DNA from: Callipepla californica brunnescens
Lineage: Eukaryota > Chordata > Aves > Galliformes > Odontophoridae
Assembly: GCA_023055505.1 (NCBI GenBank)
Contig: JALIRH010000031.1
Coordinates: forward strand, 2,799,823 to 2,863,822
Reading direction: 5' to 3'
DNA: 64,000 bases
The number at the start of each line of letters is the position of its first letter. The first letter of the stretch is position 1. Of the stretch, positions 51,546 through 64,000 are shown piece by piece. A program made the position numbers and the translations under genes. The notes beneath the pieces are model-generated. The model was not told where the DNA came from. It searched no databases and saw only the letters and a list, made by a program, of their open reading frames with translations.

Positions 51546-52395
51546 TGGACTCATAGAATGCATTGGTTGGTATGAGACCTTAAAGATAATCTATTTCAAA
51601 CCCTATGCTGTGGACAGGGCTGCTGTGCACCAGAGCCCCATCCAACCTGGCCTTGAGCATCTTCAGGGATGGGGCACCCACAGCTTCTTTGGGTAGCCTG
51701 TGCCAGAGCTTCGCCACCGTCTGAGTAAAGAATTTCTTCCTAATTTCTAACACAATTTTCCCCTCTTTTAGTTTTAAACCATTCATATTTGTCTTATTAC
51801 TACTTGTAAAAAGGTTGTTCTCCCTCCTGCTAATAAACTTCCTGTAAGTACTGGAAGGTCACAGTGAGGTCTTGCCAGATCCTTCTCTTCTTCAGGCTGA
51901 ACAAGCCCAATTCCTTCAGCCATTCTTCACAGGAGATGTTCTCCAGTCCTCTGATCATCTTTGTGGCCCTCCTCTGGACCCACTCCACCAACTCTGTTTT
52001 TCTTGTGTGGGGAGCCCCAGGCCTGAATGCAGTACTCCAGATGAAGCATTACAGGGACAGAGTAGAGGGGGACAATCATCTCCATCACCCTGTTGGCCAC
52101 GCCTTTAATGATGCAGCCCAGGATACTGTTGGCTTTCCAGGCTGCAAGAACACACTGCTGGCTCATGTTAAGATTTCCATCTACCAGGATCCCCAAAAGT
52201 CTTTCCTGGCAGGACAGCTCTCAATGAGACATTCTCCCAGTCTATACTCTTGCCTGTGACTGCCCTGACCTAAGTACAGCACCTTCCTCTTGGCTTTATT
52301 GAACCTCATTAGGTTTACATGAGTTCACTTTTCAAGCTTATCCAGTTCCCTTTTGATGGCATCCCTTCTTTCTATTCTAGTATTCCTTCCTTCAG
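51546..52395 (-). mobile_element. CR1 LINE, 5'-truncated 3' portion
   Basis: The 3' tail (ACTCATAGAATGCATTGG) begins near 51546. The body, about 0.85 kb, covers the ORF2 C-terminus and 3' UTR. The frame at 51580-51786 has VAKLWHRLPKEAVGAPSL and the frame at 51927-52196 has GNLNMSQQCVLAAWKANSI. Truncation falls before the reverse transcriptase catalytic motifs. Confidence 0.93.
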
Positions 52396-55300
52396 TCATT
52401 AAATAACCCATTTAATGAAGTTACCTCTTTTCTTTTATCTATGCATCCGGTCTGGGAAATGATGCTGGAAAGCCCAGCTGATATGTTTTTCTCCTGGTTT
52501 TAATATAATAAAATAAAGCAGTGATAACAGCAATAATTATAATTTCCACTGTATACAAATTGCACAGTATTTCTTACCCGAGTTTGGCAAGTTCCTTTTG
52601 CTGAGTTCCTCTTACATTTCAAATACAAGAAAAGTAACATCGGTATTTCAGAGCGATTCATACTGTATTCATGTTTTTGTCTCAAGATCTCAAAAGGCTG
52701 TAGAAATAATAATGTCATATGTTATCCAAGACAATGATGAGATGAGAAGCACATTCATTTCAGTTATCTAAAGCCAACGCCAAAAAAAAATAATTTGTTA
52801 GGGGAATGAATTAGGAGAAGAAGAATGAGGCATTCATCAGCTCCTTTGCTAAAGGGCTGATACTTCCCCTTGTAGCAGCAGACAACATGGATGTTTTGGT
52901 CATACAGACTGTTTCATGGGATTCTCCTGTGACCACTAGTGAGTTAATTAACAAAAGTGACCAAAGTTAAATTTTGATCCAAGGCTTAAAAAGGACTGAG
53001 ATTGTGATGGAAGAGGAAAAATAAAGTCCAACATGTTAATTTCAGTTATTGGAATGAAATAATTTTCTTTGACCTCTCTGCACCTGAACTTTCAGCAAAA
53101 TAAAAATAAAAAATAAAAACCTTTTGAAACACAAATGTATGCATGTCTGATACCAATCTGAGATGTGCAAACTTGGGGCATGGTCAGAGGAATCATATAT
53201 TGTAGCTACACAACAACCAGAAAAACAGGACAAGTCTACAGTTTTTGTAAAATAGGTACTGACAGATTTTCAGACTTTAAATAAAGCAGAAAGAAATCTT
53301 GGAGAATAAAGACAACTAAGAGTTTGCCAGATAAGGAGCTCCTATTTAACATGGACAAACCTGCTCTAAGAATGAATTCTGGAGATGTACAGACTCAAGA
53401 GCTCCTCACACAGACAGAAAAATCTATACTCTGGCATTTTCTTCCAATATTGTATGTAAATCCTAAGAAGAAGAACTTGCATGGTTATTGCTGTCAGTAT
53501 CATCTAGCAATCTCTGACAGAATAAAATCAGTTCTTCAGTTTGATCCCCAGCAACTACTCCAAATAAACTGTAACAGAAAGTCTATTTCACAAACAAGTT
53601 AAAATAGATAAAATAGAAATCTAATATATTTAGGTAAAATTAACTGAAAAAAAGGAGAAAGTAGCAATCAGCTTATGTATACTTTCAGATGGATGGAAAA
53701 TTACAGTGAGAGTATTCAGCTGATTACAGAATTCCCTTCTTTGCTATTCCCTTCTTTTCTATTTCTGTGTTTCATTAGTCATACCATTAGTGTGTTGGAG
53801 ATACAGGTATGATTTCCACTAGACACCAGTTGCCTCTGATTTCTGAGAGAATGTCTTCCATCCATAACTATCATCATAGCATGAAGCAACCAGCCCAAAT
53901 AATTTAAAACACAGCAACCATTCTAATACCAGAACATCTTAGTCAGGTACTCAGTTTAGTTTGTATTTCAATAGCAGGAACTAAAAGGAATATACAAGAA
54001 ATGAAAAGCTTGATCTTCTTGTAGGTACACACACATAAAAAATGGCCCTCTTTAGGTTCTACAAACTGAATATAACTTTTACAATGGGAGCTTGTGTAAG
54101 CTACTCCTATTTGCTTTAAGCTAAGTCAGTTACAACTTGAAAAGCTGAAATACATAATCTGTGCATTTGTTGAGATCTTATCTTGAGCACTGTAGATTTC
54201 TGCTGTTATATGGAAGTACTGTATACACAATGAATATCAAACTCATGGGATGAAGAGTGTAGAAGTCAGAAATTGGCTGCTTTGAGGAGAACAGAGCAGT
54301 ACAGTGCCCTGCACTTAACTCTATAGCTTTAATATAGCAGACCCAAGGCAATTTTAGAAGGTCTCGTAGAGTAACAATGGAGTTCAGTGAGGAATTAAGT
54401 GCCAGAAAAAGCAGGGCACTAATAGCAAAAAGGAACAGCTTGTTCTCAGGGGTATTTCATGCAGGGTGTTCACAAAGAGAAACACTCTAGCATTCTACTT
54501 TGCTGATTAATGTTCTTAATGTCCCACTGCCTTCAAAAAGTTAACTCTCTAAAAAGCACATTGTTCTTTCTATTTTGAGGGATGATTTAATAGGCTTTGG
54601 AGACAGGAGGAGGTTATGCATACCAATTTGAGACAAATTGGGAACAGAATATTTCAAAGTTAAGACTAGATGATTCCTAGTCCAGCAGCTCTTTAGAATT
54701 ACACAGAGCTGGGAAGAAAATGTGGCTACAAACCACTGCACAGTTGTTTTGGCAGTCGGAGTAATGTAGTGCCACATTCCTGTTAAGGAAAAAAAAACAC
54801 TGAGTAACAGTTGCTCTTGAACTGGAATTCAGTGATGGGATAAGTCTTCCCTCCCTCTGCAGCAGAAAAACATCAACAGAAACAAAGGAAAAATCTAACA
54901 ACTGCCTTCACTTGCCACAGATGTGCAAGTCTGAAACAACAGATTCCTCAAATAATATCATATGCATATGCTGTCCTGAAGCTCAACCAAGTACATTGTG
55001 CCCAGAAATATGACTGTATGAAATTTTGGCCTGCTGCACTTCATTTCTTCCTCACTAAACTCTCTCACATATTCATCTTGTCCTCAAAAATAACAATAAG
55101 CAAGGCATTTCTGTCTTCATGTCAAATGAAAGAATTTTATACTTTAAAAATGTGTTTCCACTGACTTTCATAGCATTGCAGAAGCAGAACCACTTAGTAC
55201 CTTGTCAGGTGGGGAGGGTTTTGTATTCTGAAGATAGCCTAGTTTTTAAAACTATCATACAAATTTGCTTGACAAAATCAGATAATACCAGGAGCCTGAA

Positions 55301-57690
55301 ATATCATCTTAAAGTAATATTTTCCCATGAAAATTCACTCCCATTTGTGATCAATTACTGCTGCAGTTTGCTGTACTTCTTTACTGTCATGTTCATCTCC
55401 TTGAGTTAAGCCATGTCACTAAAACGTTAGGGCACTAATTTCCTTTTACTGTAATTTTAAATATTTCAAGGTTTTATCTTTCAACTATTTCCCCAAATTA
55501 AAGCATTCTAGCAGACTTCAGTCCCTTCTTTTCTTCAACATATTGTTTAGAATTAATAGCATCCCCTTCTGAGAACTGCAGTTTTGCTTTAGAGTGCTGT
55601 CATTTCTTTTCATGGCAATTGAACCGTTTGCTGAACTCCTTGCACTACACTCAAATTTGCACAGGAGCAAATGGAGATATTGCTTATTAATTGGCCTTCC
55701 AAAAATTAACTGTGCACTTTGACATTAGATATTTAAACACAATGTGATTTATTTGCTAGCATCATTATTTTCCTTCATTAAAAAAAAAAAGGGGGTATGA
55801 AAAAGAAAAAAGCAACAACAACAAATCACTGCTTTTCATGAAAATGATAGAGAAGTTATTGTGGGTTAACACTCAGAAGAGATAACATTACTTCAGCATT
55901 AGCATGTATTTAAAACGTTTAAGATTACGCAACCTTTCAAGCCCAAAGGTATCCAGTCTGGGTGTACTGTGCAGCTGTATGAAATCTGATTTCCATTCTT
56001 TTTTGTTTCTGTTCATAATTGCTGATGTCATGTAAAGACCATTACTTATCAAATAGACCATTTACAGCAGACATGGGAGTGTTTTATTCAGACATTTTTA
56101 TATTTAATTGTTTATTCTGTTAAATGCTTTCCACTTAAATGTTGGATTGTACTAAATGCTAATCTCAAGGGTAAAGCAACCAAATCACAATTCAGATTTC
56201 AGTCTTCATATTTCAATGAAAAAATCTATGTTTGACAACAAACCAGAGTTTAAAGCAGAACATGCAGAACCTGGAACATTTGCATTAAGTTATCTCTTCA
56301 TCCTAGATTTTTTTTCTGGTATTGAGCAAATCAAGTGCAATCTACTAGCTTTCATGAACAGATTCAAAATCCTCCCATCTCTGCACAAATCCAAAAACTG
56401 AAGTACTGAAAATTCCCAGTGATTTATTGCTTAACTTCAGAGAGCCTATGGGAGTGCTTTCACTGGGAAAGCTGCCTACAAAATTGTTTTCATTCAAGTA
56501 CAAAACTTCCAGGGCTAAGCAAAGAGACACAAGAATTTGCCAAGATCTGCAAATACTACATTCCTTCATCTAATTCACCAAATCCAGTAGCTGATCTAAG
56601 AACTTTTTCATGCTGCTTCTGCTTTTCCCACTTCATTACCTGGATGGGGGCACAGGATGGAGCCTAGCAATCCATATTCCAGAAGACCAATCAGAGCAAG
56701 AAAGCTGACCCTTAGCCTTGTACTAGCTCTTAACTTGGCACAAAGATCTCTCTATCATCTCACCAATACAAACTGTTATCCACTTCCATCACTTTTCTTT
56801 GCACCACCTTCCTTAGTCTATTGAACTCTTCATTAAATCAACTCTAATCATACTGACACCATCTCATTAAAAAAGGGGGGAGGGAGGTCTCCTTTTTTGG
56901 GTGGCTAAGAGTAGTTTTTCTCTGGATTACATCCTGCGCAGCACAGAGCTCAGAAAGTTCAAAGCTAGCATAAGGATGTAGCTAAGAAGTAAGAGGAAGC
57001 AATACACATTAAACTTGTTTGCCACAAGTGGACAGAAACCATTCTTTCATCTCAAAATCTGTGAGTCTTCTCAATAAATGCTGTTTTTTAGATGAGAATA
57101 ACCTTAGTTCACAGTCATCTGCTGTAAGACTAAGATGGAAATTCTCTGACACTCATTCCCCCTGCAAATCCAGTCCTGCTAAGGGAAATAATGTAGGGCA
57201 GATAATTCAACTCAGCAACAGACAACAAAATTTCCATTCCCCAGACTATTCACAATTACCCAGTTGCAGACAGCTATGTTTATCTTTCAGGACTGTTTTA
57301 TTCTCGTATACATAATTATAGTCTGGATATGACTAAATTCATTTGTCTTCTGCCTCTGGTTGTCCTCAGAAATAATAGGACATAAGTTGTTTTGCAGAAT
57401 CAGATTTCAGAGTGCTTCAAGATTATGCAATTAAAGCCAGTATATAATACTAAAACAGCCAGAAAATGGTTAAGTGAATCTGTCAATCAGTGACATAGAA
57501 AGAAGTTTTATTCCAGATAATCTCTTCTGTAAATATTTTGAGAGTTTGCAATACTAGAACTACTAGCCAGCTGCAGAGACACCACTGACAGGGCTCTCAC
57601 TTTTCCAGGGAAAAAAAAACTTTTTCTCTCATTCATGATTATTGCTATTCCATACAAATTAAACACTAATATTTAACGAATCCAAGGAGA
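52396..57690. other. Intergenic DNA, no gene recognised
   Basis: AT-rich sequence with no mobile element or exon recognised. Open frames are short and unremarkable. Confidence 0.6.
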
Positions 57691-58262
57691 TTCATAGAAT
57701 CACCAAGGTTGGAAAAGACCTACGAGGTCATCCAGTCTAATCATCCACTTATCACCAATAGTTCACTCTAAGCCATGACCCTCAACACAATGTCTAAACA
57801 TTTGTTAAATACCTCCAGGGTCGGTGACTCCACCAGCTCCCTGGGCAGCCCACTCCAGAGCCTGACCACTCTTTCAGAGAAGTATTCCTAGCATCCAGAG
57901 TGAATTTCCCCTGGCCCAACTTTCTTGCAGTGAGAGGCACAAAACTGAACACACTACTCAAGGTGTGTCCTCACTAGTGCTGAGTACAGGGGGACAATTA
58001 CTTCCCTGCTTCTGCTGGCAACACTATTTCTGATCCAAGCCAGGATGCCATTGGCCTTCATGGCCACCTGGGCACACTGCTGGCTCATATTCAGCTGAGC
58101 ATCAACCAGTACCCCCAGGTCCATTTCCTCTACACTCCATTTCCTCCTCTAAACACCCTGACACAAACCTGTAGCATTGCCTGGGGTTGTTGTGCCAAAG
58201 TGCAGGACCCAGCACATGGTCTTGTTGAACCTCATCCCATTGACTTCAGCCCAGCAATCCAG
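57691..58262 (-). mobile_element. CR1 LINE, 5'-truncated 3' portion
   Basis: The tail region reads TTCATAGAATCACCAAGG at 57691, followed by the typical TTGGAAAAGACCTACGAGGT block in reverse orientation. About 570 bp remain, covering the 3' UTR and the end of ORF2. Residues near the 5' limit read DCWAEVNGMRFNKTMCWVL, matching the RFNK..CKVLH region of other CR1 copies. An A19 run begins just beyond, at 58274. Confidence 0.92.
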
Positions 58263-59325
58263 GCAAAGAAAGGAAAAAAAAAAAAAAAAAAAGGAGCAAA
58301 CAAATATCAGTAGTAACACTTTTTTACCACAGCTGTAGAGCTGTAGAAAATTCCCGAAAAAGATTGAAAACATCACTCTCAGAAGCATCTGACAAGAGAA
58401 TTATACAAAATCAAAACCACTGGTTTGTTTCCAAATGGAAATTGATGTAAAATTAAGACAATAATTCACCAGACTACAAATGAAAACGTGTCATAAAAAG
58501 AGGTTTGTCAGATCCCATTTTGTTAGTTGCACAGTCCTGGCACATGCCTCAATTCTTATTTTTCCCACAGTATTTCTTCTTACTATATTGTGAGGTTATG
58601 CACTGTTGATGACCAAGCAACATCAGGGAAAAATTGTGAAGCAGCAAATTAATCAGTAGAACAATGCCACTGGAAGAAGTTTTATTTTCAGATGTGTTTC
58701 TTAATTACTTCATAAATAAAGAGGAAACTTTAAATACATTCTCCCAAAGTACACAGCCAGAAAAGTCATCCACAGCCACTGTCAGTGGGTTTTAACTCTG
58801 AGGGTGCAGTCCTTCGCCTTACCAAGGTGAGAATCTGACAGAGCAGTCTCTGGAGGAAGCAGAACAAAAGAGGGAATTTCCTAGGATTGGAAAGGAGTTA
58901 GGAAACTGGGAGTTAGGCTAAGTGAGTTAGAAATCAGACCCAATACTCATTTTCCCCACAGAATACTACATTTCCAGGGTGAGAGAAAAGGATGTGGACA
59001 TCAGGCTAGATTTAATCTAATTTAATGACAGGGCTAAAATGTCAAGACTGTGAAAACCAGATGTACTTGTTGGAATTTTAATACAGCCTCCAGTGATTCT
59101 ACGTCCTACTGAACATGCTCTCAAACTTTGAGGGAGGTGCTGCTATCAACATGAGCATTCTGCATTAAGTACTATTGAGAGCAGTTTCAGTACCATTATT
59201 GACCAATTATAACCAACAGAAACAATTCCATTTTTGATCTACATCCAACGCTGCATTAAGAGAGCTGAATTTGTGAAAAATACTGCTGAATAATTTCGAG
59301 TAACAAGAATATAAACTCATATGTA

Positions 59326-59326
<1 letters not shown>

Positions 59327-59366
<40 letters not shown>

Positions 59367-59381
59367 TTATATATATATTAT
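59327..59381. repeat. (TA)n microsatellite
   Basis: About 35 bp of pure TA followed by TTATAT variants. Self-complementary. Confidence 0.92.
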
Positions 59382-61665
59382 ATGCAATAATTAAAAATAT
59401 TTATTGACTATTCAGTCAACCCCAAGGTGTGTATTGTAAACTTCACGTAAGGGTTTGTCCTTTAATCCACCTTCAATGTATGCAAGTGAATGAGCTACAT
59501 TTAAAGACAAATATGACCCAGGCATACTCACCTGCTGAACAAACCACTAGTCTTCTGAAGGAACTAGAGCCATCTCCTGAAGAAGGAATGCCCTCTACTG
59601 CTTGGTTACAGAGCTGCACCGTAGCAAAACAACGCTGCTCAGAAGCAGATGTGATGTGGACTGAAACAAAGCTTTGAGAAACGGGTGAATTATTAAACAT
59701 AATAATTACAGTATCAACAACAAGAAAGCCTTCTCATACTGTCTGCCTCAGAACTCTTAGGAGATATTAAACCATACGTATAAAGCTGAATGTCCTTTAA
59801 AAGCTGCATTTCTATCTGCATTGTTATTTATTTATTTATTTTGATATATCTTCATAACATGGCCCCAAATATCTCATTTCCAACAAATATATAAAATCAA
59901 GATTAGTAGTTTATTTTTAATGCTTGGATGTTTATCATTTTGACTATAAAAAAGGGCAATTTTACTACTTTCAGAGATTTTTCTGCCATTCGTTTTGCTT
60001 TATCTACTTGCCAGTTCTCAAACAATATATTTTCTCTTGTGGTAACGTGAACAAAATCTGTGTGTAGTGGTTTAGTCCTAGAAAAAGTCATTTAAGCTTC
60101 TTACCTCTCTAAAAGTTGCATTTATAGCATACAAATTTTCAGCTGAAAACAACACAGAATTGCTGTAAAGCATCACCAAAAAACAGCAGACTTACATATG
60201 TTTTCTATCAGCACAGAAGAAAGGAGGCTACGAAAGTGCTTCTCTATAAAGCTTAGCTCAGATCCCATCCTGTTCTATATCAGATTTGTTTCTAAAGAAA
60301 CCCTCTCTTTTTCTTCAAGGGAAATTTCTGAAGCATATTTTAAAGAGCCACCAGTTTGTACCACCAGCAGCAGGTAGTCATTTTTTCTGTCATTATTGTC
60401 ACCTTCTCATCTGGCTGCCCAAATAAGTCGACACGCAGTCTACAGATATTTGCACCGGGCTTATTTGTGTTTCTGAAATGGCAGCTTTTGGGAAAGAAGA
60501 AGCACAGCACAAAAACAATTACAGCACTCTTTAAGTTGGGATTTACAATTTACAAGGAATTGCAATATTCTTTAGGAACACTGGAGAATGGATTTCTGAT
60601 AGATCATATAATTGTCAGATACCCAGAGTAGTGAAATTCATATGAAATAAAATTCAGTCATTCCTTCCATGAATTGATTATTGAATATCACCTAAAAAAT
60701 TGTACAAACTTAAAGATAAGCAAAATTCTGACTGTTCAAAAGCACACACGTGACAAACTCTGGGATTCATTTTTGTTCCGCTCCTGACCAGTGCTTCACA
60801 TGGTCCAGTTCTGCAGAATGAGCTTTTGGCACTGCAGGAATTAAAAGGAGTAAATACAAATGGTCTGAAGAGATTTTCTCATCTGGAGAAATATACAGAA
60901 AACCGAGTTGGAAAACAGAGCATTAAATCAAGTAGATGTACATCAGCTGAGAGAAAACAGCACGTACTAAAAGAAAGATCGGAAAATAAAATTTTGGTGC
61001 ATCAGTGTATCGATTATTTCTCAGCATCCTCAAAATGCTGACATTGTCAGATCTTTACCAGTGAAAACACAACTTCTAGAAAAAGAAAACATATTTCTAC
61101 AGTGCAAAACTGAAACAGAACCACTTAAAAAAAGAGTGGCAGACATACCTAGAGTTGTACACAGAAGATTACTACATTTTCATCTGAAAATGGGAAGGTT
61201 CATAGCTTTATGCTACTCCCAGAGAACATGAAAAAAAAAAAAAGAAGACTACTTATTTATAGTGATGTCATGAATTCTCAGTCCTCCCTAGCCTAAGTGT
61301 AGTCTTCTTTTGAGGAAAATAAATAAACAAATAAATAACAGACAGTCTGCTAACTACACAAGCTCACATAACAGTTCATTTGATCAAGGTTATTACAGTG
61401 GTTATGTAACAGTTGACCATTAAGTTATTTCCACATTACTCATTTTCAACCAGTAATGGCACATGGTGCCCCCACCAGGGCTATTCATGGCTCCTCATAA
61501 GCATTTTCTGGACTTACTCTGAAATTCTGGCCATTAGCTGGTCTGCATGTTTCAAGCAGCCTCTTCTCTAAGCCCACACAGAAGAATCAAATGCAGCAAC
61601 AATGACTACAGTGGGAGTGGTAAAAGCCTTTTTGTCACTCTTCAGCTTTTCACGTTAGCTTCCGG

Positions 61666-61681
61666 TACACACACACACACA
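61666..61681. repeat. (CA)n microsatellite
   Basis: Eight AC units, uninterrupted. Confidence 0.88.
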
Positions 61682-62655
61682 TACAGAATAGCTGGATGGG
61701 TGCTTCAGGTAGCTTTCATAGTAATAATAATGCATATCCTATGGTTCACAATTTTTCTAAACAAAAAATGCTCCCGAGATTTTATAAACTCAATTTGTTG
61801 CATTTTCACCTTTTTGTGCAGAAAGACTGTGTCTTAGTTTTCTACAGTAATAATCAAAAAATATCATTAAAGTGCTGTTCCAAACAGAATACAGCACCAA
61901 ATAGCTTCTCTTTTCTGTGAATACTACGTTCATTTGACAACGAATATTAGGTATTGCATAAAGATATATGCGTACATCCATGTTCATATGTACAAATCTG
62001 TATATTCATGTACATATATCCATGTTGCTCTGAATGAAATGCCTTTTATTTATTTCCATGGGAACTACCACAGATACAAAGAGCACACTAGCAGTATTTG
62101 ATACAGCAAACTCTCAGCAACAAAATTCCATTTTTGAATGCAGTCACCAGTGTTAGTTATGCATTTTCACCAGAAATGAACAAGAGCCCTTACAATCTGT
62201 ACAGCAAAGGTGAACAACTGTTGCTGATGCCACTGCTGAAATGCACCACCTGTAACCATACCGTGCTCATATCCACTGTTTGGTCTCCATAAAGTTTCAG
62301 CAAGTGTCAATGAATGTCACTTGGGGCAATTTTTCCACACTGAGGAATGCAGTGGCACATCTTAGCTCCATACACTCTTCCATGTCAGACACCGTTTACT
62401 CAGGCTGCCCCTCTGCTGCCATCTGCCACATGGCAACAACATGTAACATGATATTGGTGGGAAGGTTTAACAAACATCTGTCTCTGACATCACAGGCCAA
62501 CATCATAAATAGAAGGCATTACTTTCAGAGTAGCGCTTTTAGTATACACCTTTTCTGTTTGAAAGCACGCAAGATCTGTGTGTATTTGCCTATAGTACTA
62601 CGTTGTCACTGTTTTATGATTTTTTTTGTTATCAGTATCCCACATTGTAACATTA

Positions 62656-63152
62656 TGTAAGACACTGGGAGTTAAAGAGTTAATGCTCCAGTTCCATGGA
62701 CAGCTGAACTTCTGGATACCTGGTTCTCAGAAGAACAGCATACCCCAGAGGACTCTGTGTTCCTGTTCTCCACTCAGAGGGGAAGAAAAAACTGAACGTA
62801 AGTCCTGAGACTGCTATCTTTTGCTGTTCATCTCAGCAGTGGGTGCTTGATAGCTGTCTTGCCTTCAGCTTCAGCATAAGGCCTTTGGTTTCAGATATTC
62901 TCTCTCTCATTTTATTTGATTTGTTAGTTTCAATTCCAATTATTGCATTATTTTGCATTCTTACTTATTCTTACATTCTTTGCATATATCTTACTTAATA
63001 AATTAGATTTCTTCCTCAGATCGTTGCCACTGTTTTGTTTTTAGGCCCATCTCCCTACCCTTTCCCTTCTCCCCCTTCCCCTTCCCCAGGGGAAGGTCCA
63101 TGGGTCCCCAGCCCATTAGTCACAGAACTGGGCCAAACCAGCCCATAATCCA
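62656..63152 (+). mobile_element. Probable solo LTR of an avian endogenous retrovirus (ERVL-like)
   Basis: A segment of about 500 bp starts with TGTAAGACACTGGGAG and GTTAAAGAGTTAATG and has a polyadenylation signal, AATAAA, at 62997-63002. It continues through a pyrimidine-rich stretch (CCCATCTCCCTACCC and following) to a CA end near 63152. This layout resembles known avian ERV LTRs. No primer-binding site, gag, pol or env sequence lies beside it, so it would be a solo LTR. Target-site duplications are not clear: CATTA precedes it and only a partial match follows. Both the boundaries and the family are inferred. Confidence 0.5.
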
Positions 63153-64000
63153 TTGATGCGTATACAGATATACATACTCATATACGTATGAGCGTATGAC
63201 TTTTCCAAACTCAGAAACAAGACTTTACGGGCAAGTCAACTTACCACTGAATTTTATAAGCACAGCTCTAGTGAAAGAAGTGCCGTTCGGTATTGTTGGC
63301 TTGTGTGAAACCCCAGGAAGAATGAGTGCTCTCCAATCTCTGCTTCCTCAGCTGCATGCTTGAAGTGTATCAGTTTGATCAGAAAGCACAGTGATTCAGA
63401 ATAACTAAGCATTTTTAAAGAGGCAAGATTCCTTTGTCTTTGTAAAAAAAATATTGGAACATGGGAAGCATATTTTTTCTTAAACTGGTCAAGATTTTTT
63501 GTTACAAAATATTTTCAAGTATTTCAGTATTTTTATTTAAATTTGTTTTTTAAATGAGACCTCTAATACACACAAATTCCTTCATTTCCACAAAACATTC
63601 ATATATATATATATATATATTAGTGCTAATGTCAAGCTGGTCTGTTCTAAACTTGCCCTAGATCCAACATTATGGACAGCTATGTATGGTTTAAGGTAGT
63701 GAAATAGAAACTAATACAGTGTTTTGATCCATAGAGGCAGAAGAATTCTACTACAAAAAGAGCTAAATCTTTCCTCTATTTACCATCCAGATATGTAGTC
63801 ATTTATTTAACCCTTTAACTTCATCAGCAGGATTATAATTCCAAAAAGAAAAACAGGGGAAGGCGATATACAAACTAAGCAGCAGCATCCTGGAAGCATA
63901 AAGGTATGTCATGTACTTGTACATTTCACTATCCTACTCTAGGTATGGGGATACAATAAACACCACCAAATATTTGAAGGCCATAAATGCCAGATTTCAA
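63153..64000. other. Intergenic DNA to the window end
   Basis: AT-rich, with an AT dinucleotide repeat at 63601-63621. No gene recognised. Confidence 0.6.
63601..63621. repeat. (AT)n microsatellite
   Basis: Ten AT units, uninterrupted. Confidence 0.9.

Larger units (their letters stand above)
58263..62655. other. Intergenic DNA, no gene recognised
   Basis: AT-rich sequence with A19 at 58274-58292, a TA microsatellite at 59327-59381, A13 at 61231-61243, and a CA repeat at 61666-61681. A 9-bp inverted pair (GAAGACTAC and GTAGTCTTC) lies around 61243-61310. No coding family was recognised. Confidence 0.6.

Noticed and set aside
38000..64000. FOXB2 or another neighbouring gene upstream of PRUNE2
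   Set aside because: No forkhead-domain sequence or other gene-family signature was recognised. Open frames outside repeats are short and unsupported.
1..64000. CRISPR arrays, operons, phage or plasmid modules, tRNA or rRNA genes
   Set aside because: None is visible. The sequence is vertebrate nuclear DNA, and the repeats seen are microsatellites, CR1 and a probable LTR.

Overview
The window reads as avian nuclear DNA. It is AT-rich and gene-sparse, with one CpG island, vertebrate-style split coding exons, and at least six CR1 LINE fragments. Several CR1 copies end in the ATTCTATG-type tail that is characteristic of bird and reptile CR1. No bacterial, viral or organellar gene organisation is visible. 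The CR1-dominated repeat content suggests a bird, possibly galliform. The exact species cannot be fixed from the sequence.

The only protein-coding gene I can support is the 5' end of PRUNE2 (prune homolog 2, also called BMCH1 or BNIPXL), read on the minus strand. Four coding exons join in frame: exon 1 (37318-37353), exon 2 (7075-7179), exon 3 (5978-6180) and exon 4 (4390-4553). Every junction inside the window has GT donor and AG acceptor dinucleotides. Together they encode about 169 residues of the N-terminal DHH-superfamily-like domain. The remaining exons lie beyond position 1. The encoded domain keeps the aspartate motif DLDS but lacks the DHH and DHR motifs of catalytic Prune proteins, so it looks like a pseudoenzyme.

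Layout: 1-4389 is the 3'-incomplete intron 4; 4390-7179 holds exons 4, 3 and 2 with short introns; 7180-37317 is the 30-kb intron 1. Intron 1 carries a plus-strand CR1 tail, a 1.6-kb minus-strand CR1, a 147-bp inverted duplication flanking that CR1, and a long TA microsatellite. A CpG-island promoter lies at about 36.65-37.78 kb, with a perfect cAMP-response-element palindrome about 100 bp upstream of the ATG. From 37.8 to 64 kb the DNA is intergenic, upstream of PRUNE2. It contains four further minus-strand CR1 copies (39.7, 47.5, 51.5 and 57.7 kb), a small CR1 tail at 39.0 kb, a probable solo LTR at 62.66-63.15 kb, and many microsatellites and homopolymers. In human 9q21 the region upstream of PRUNE2 leads to FOXB2 (established knowledge); no FOXB2 coding sequence was seen here.

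I found no convincing novel system. The observations most worth checking are the near-identical 147-bp inverted duplication inside intron 1, the loss of catalytic motifs in the Prune-like domain, the architecture of the CpG-island promoter, and a 681-nt stop-free frame without any ATG in intron 4.
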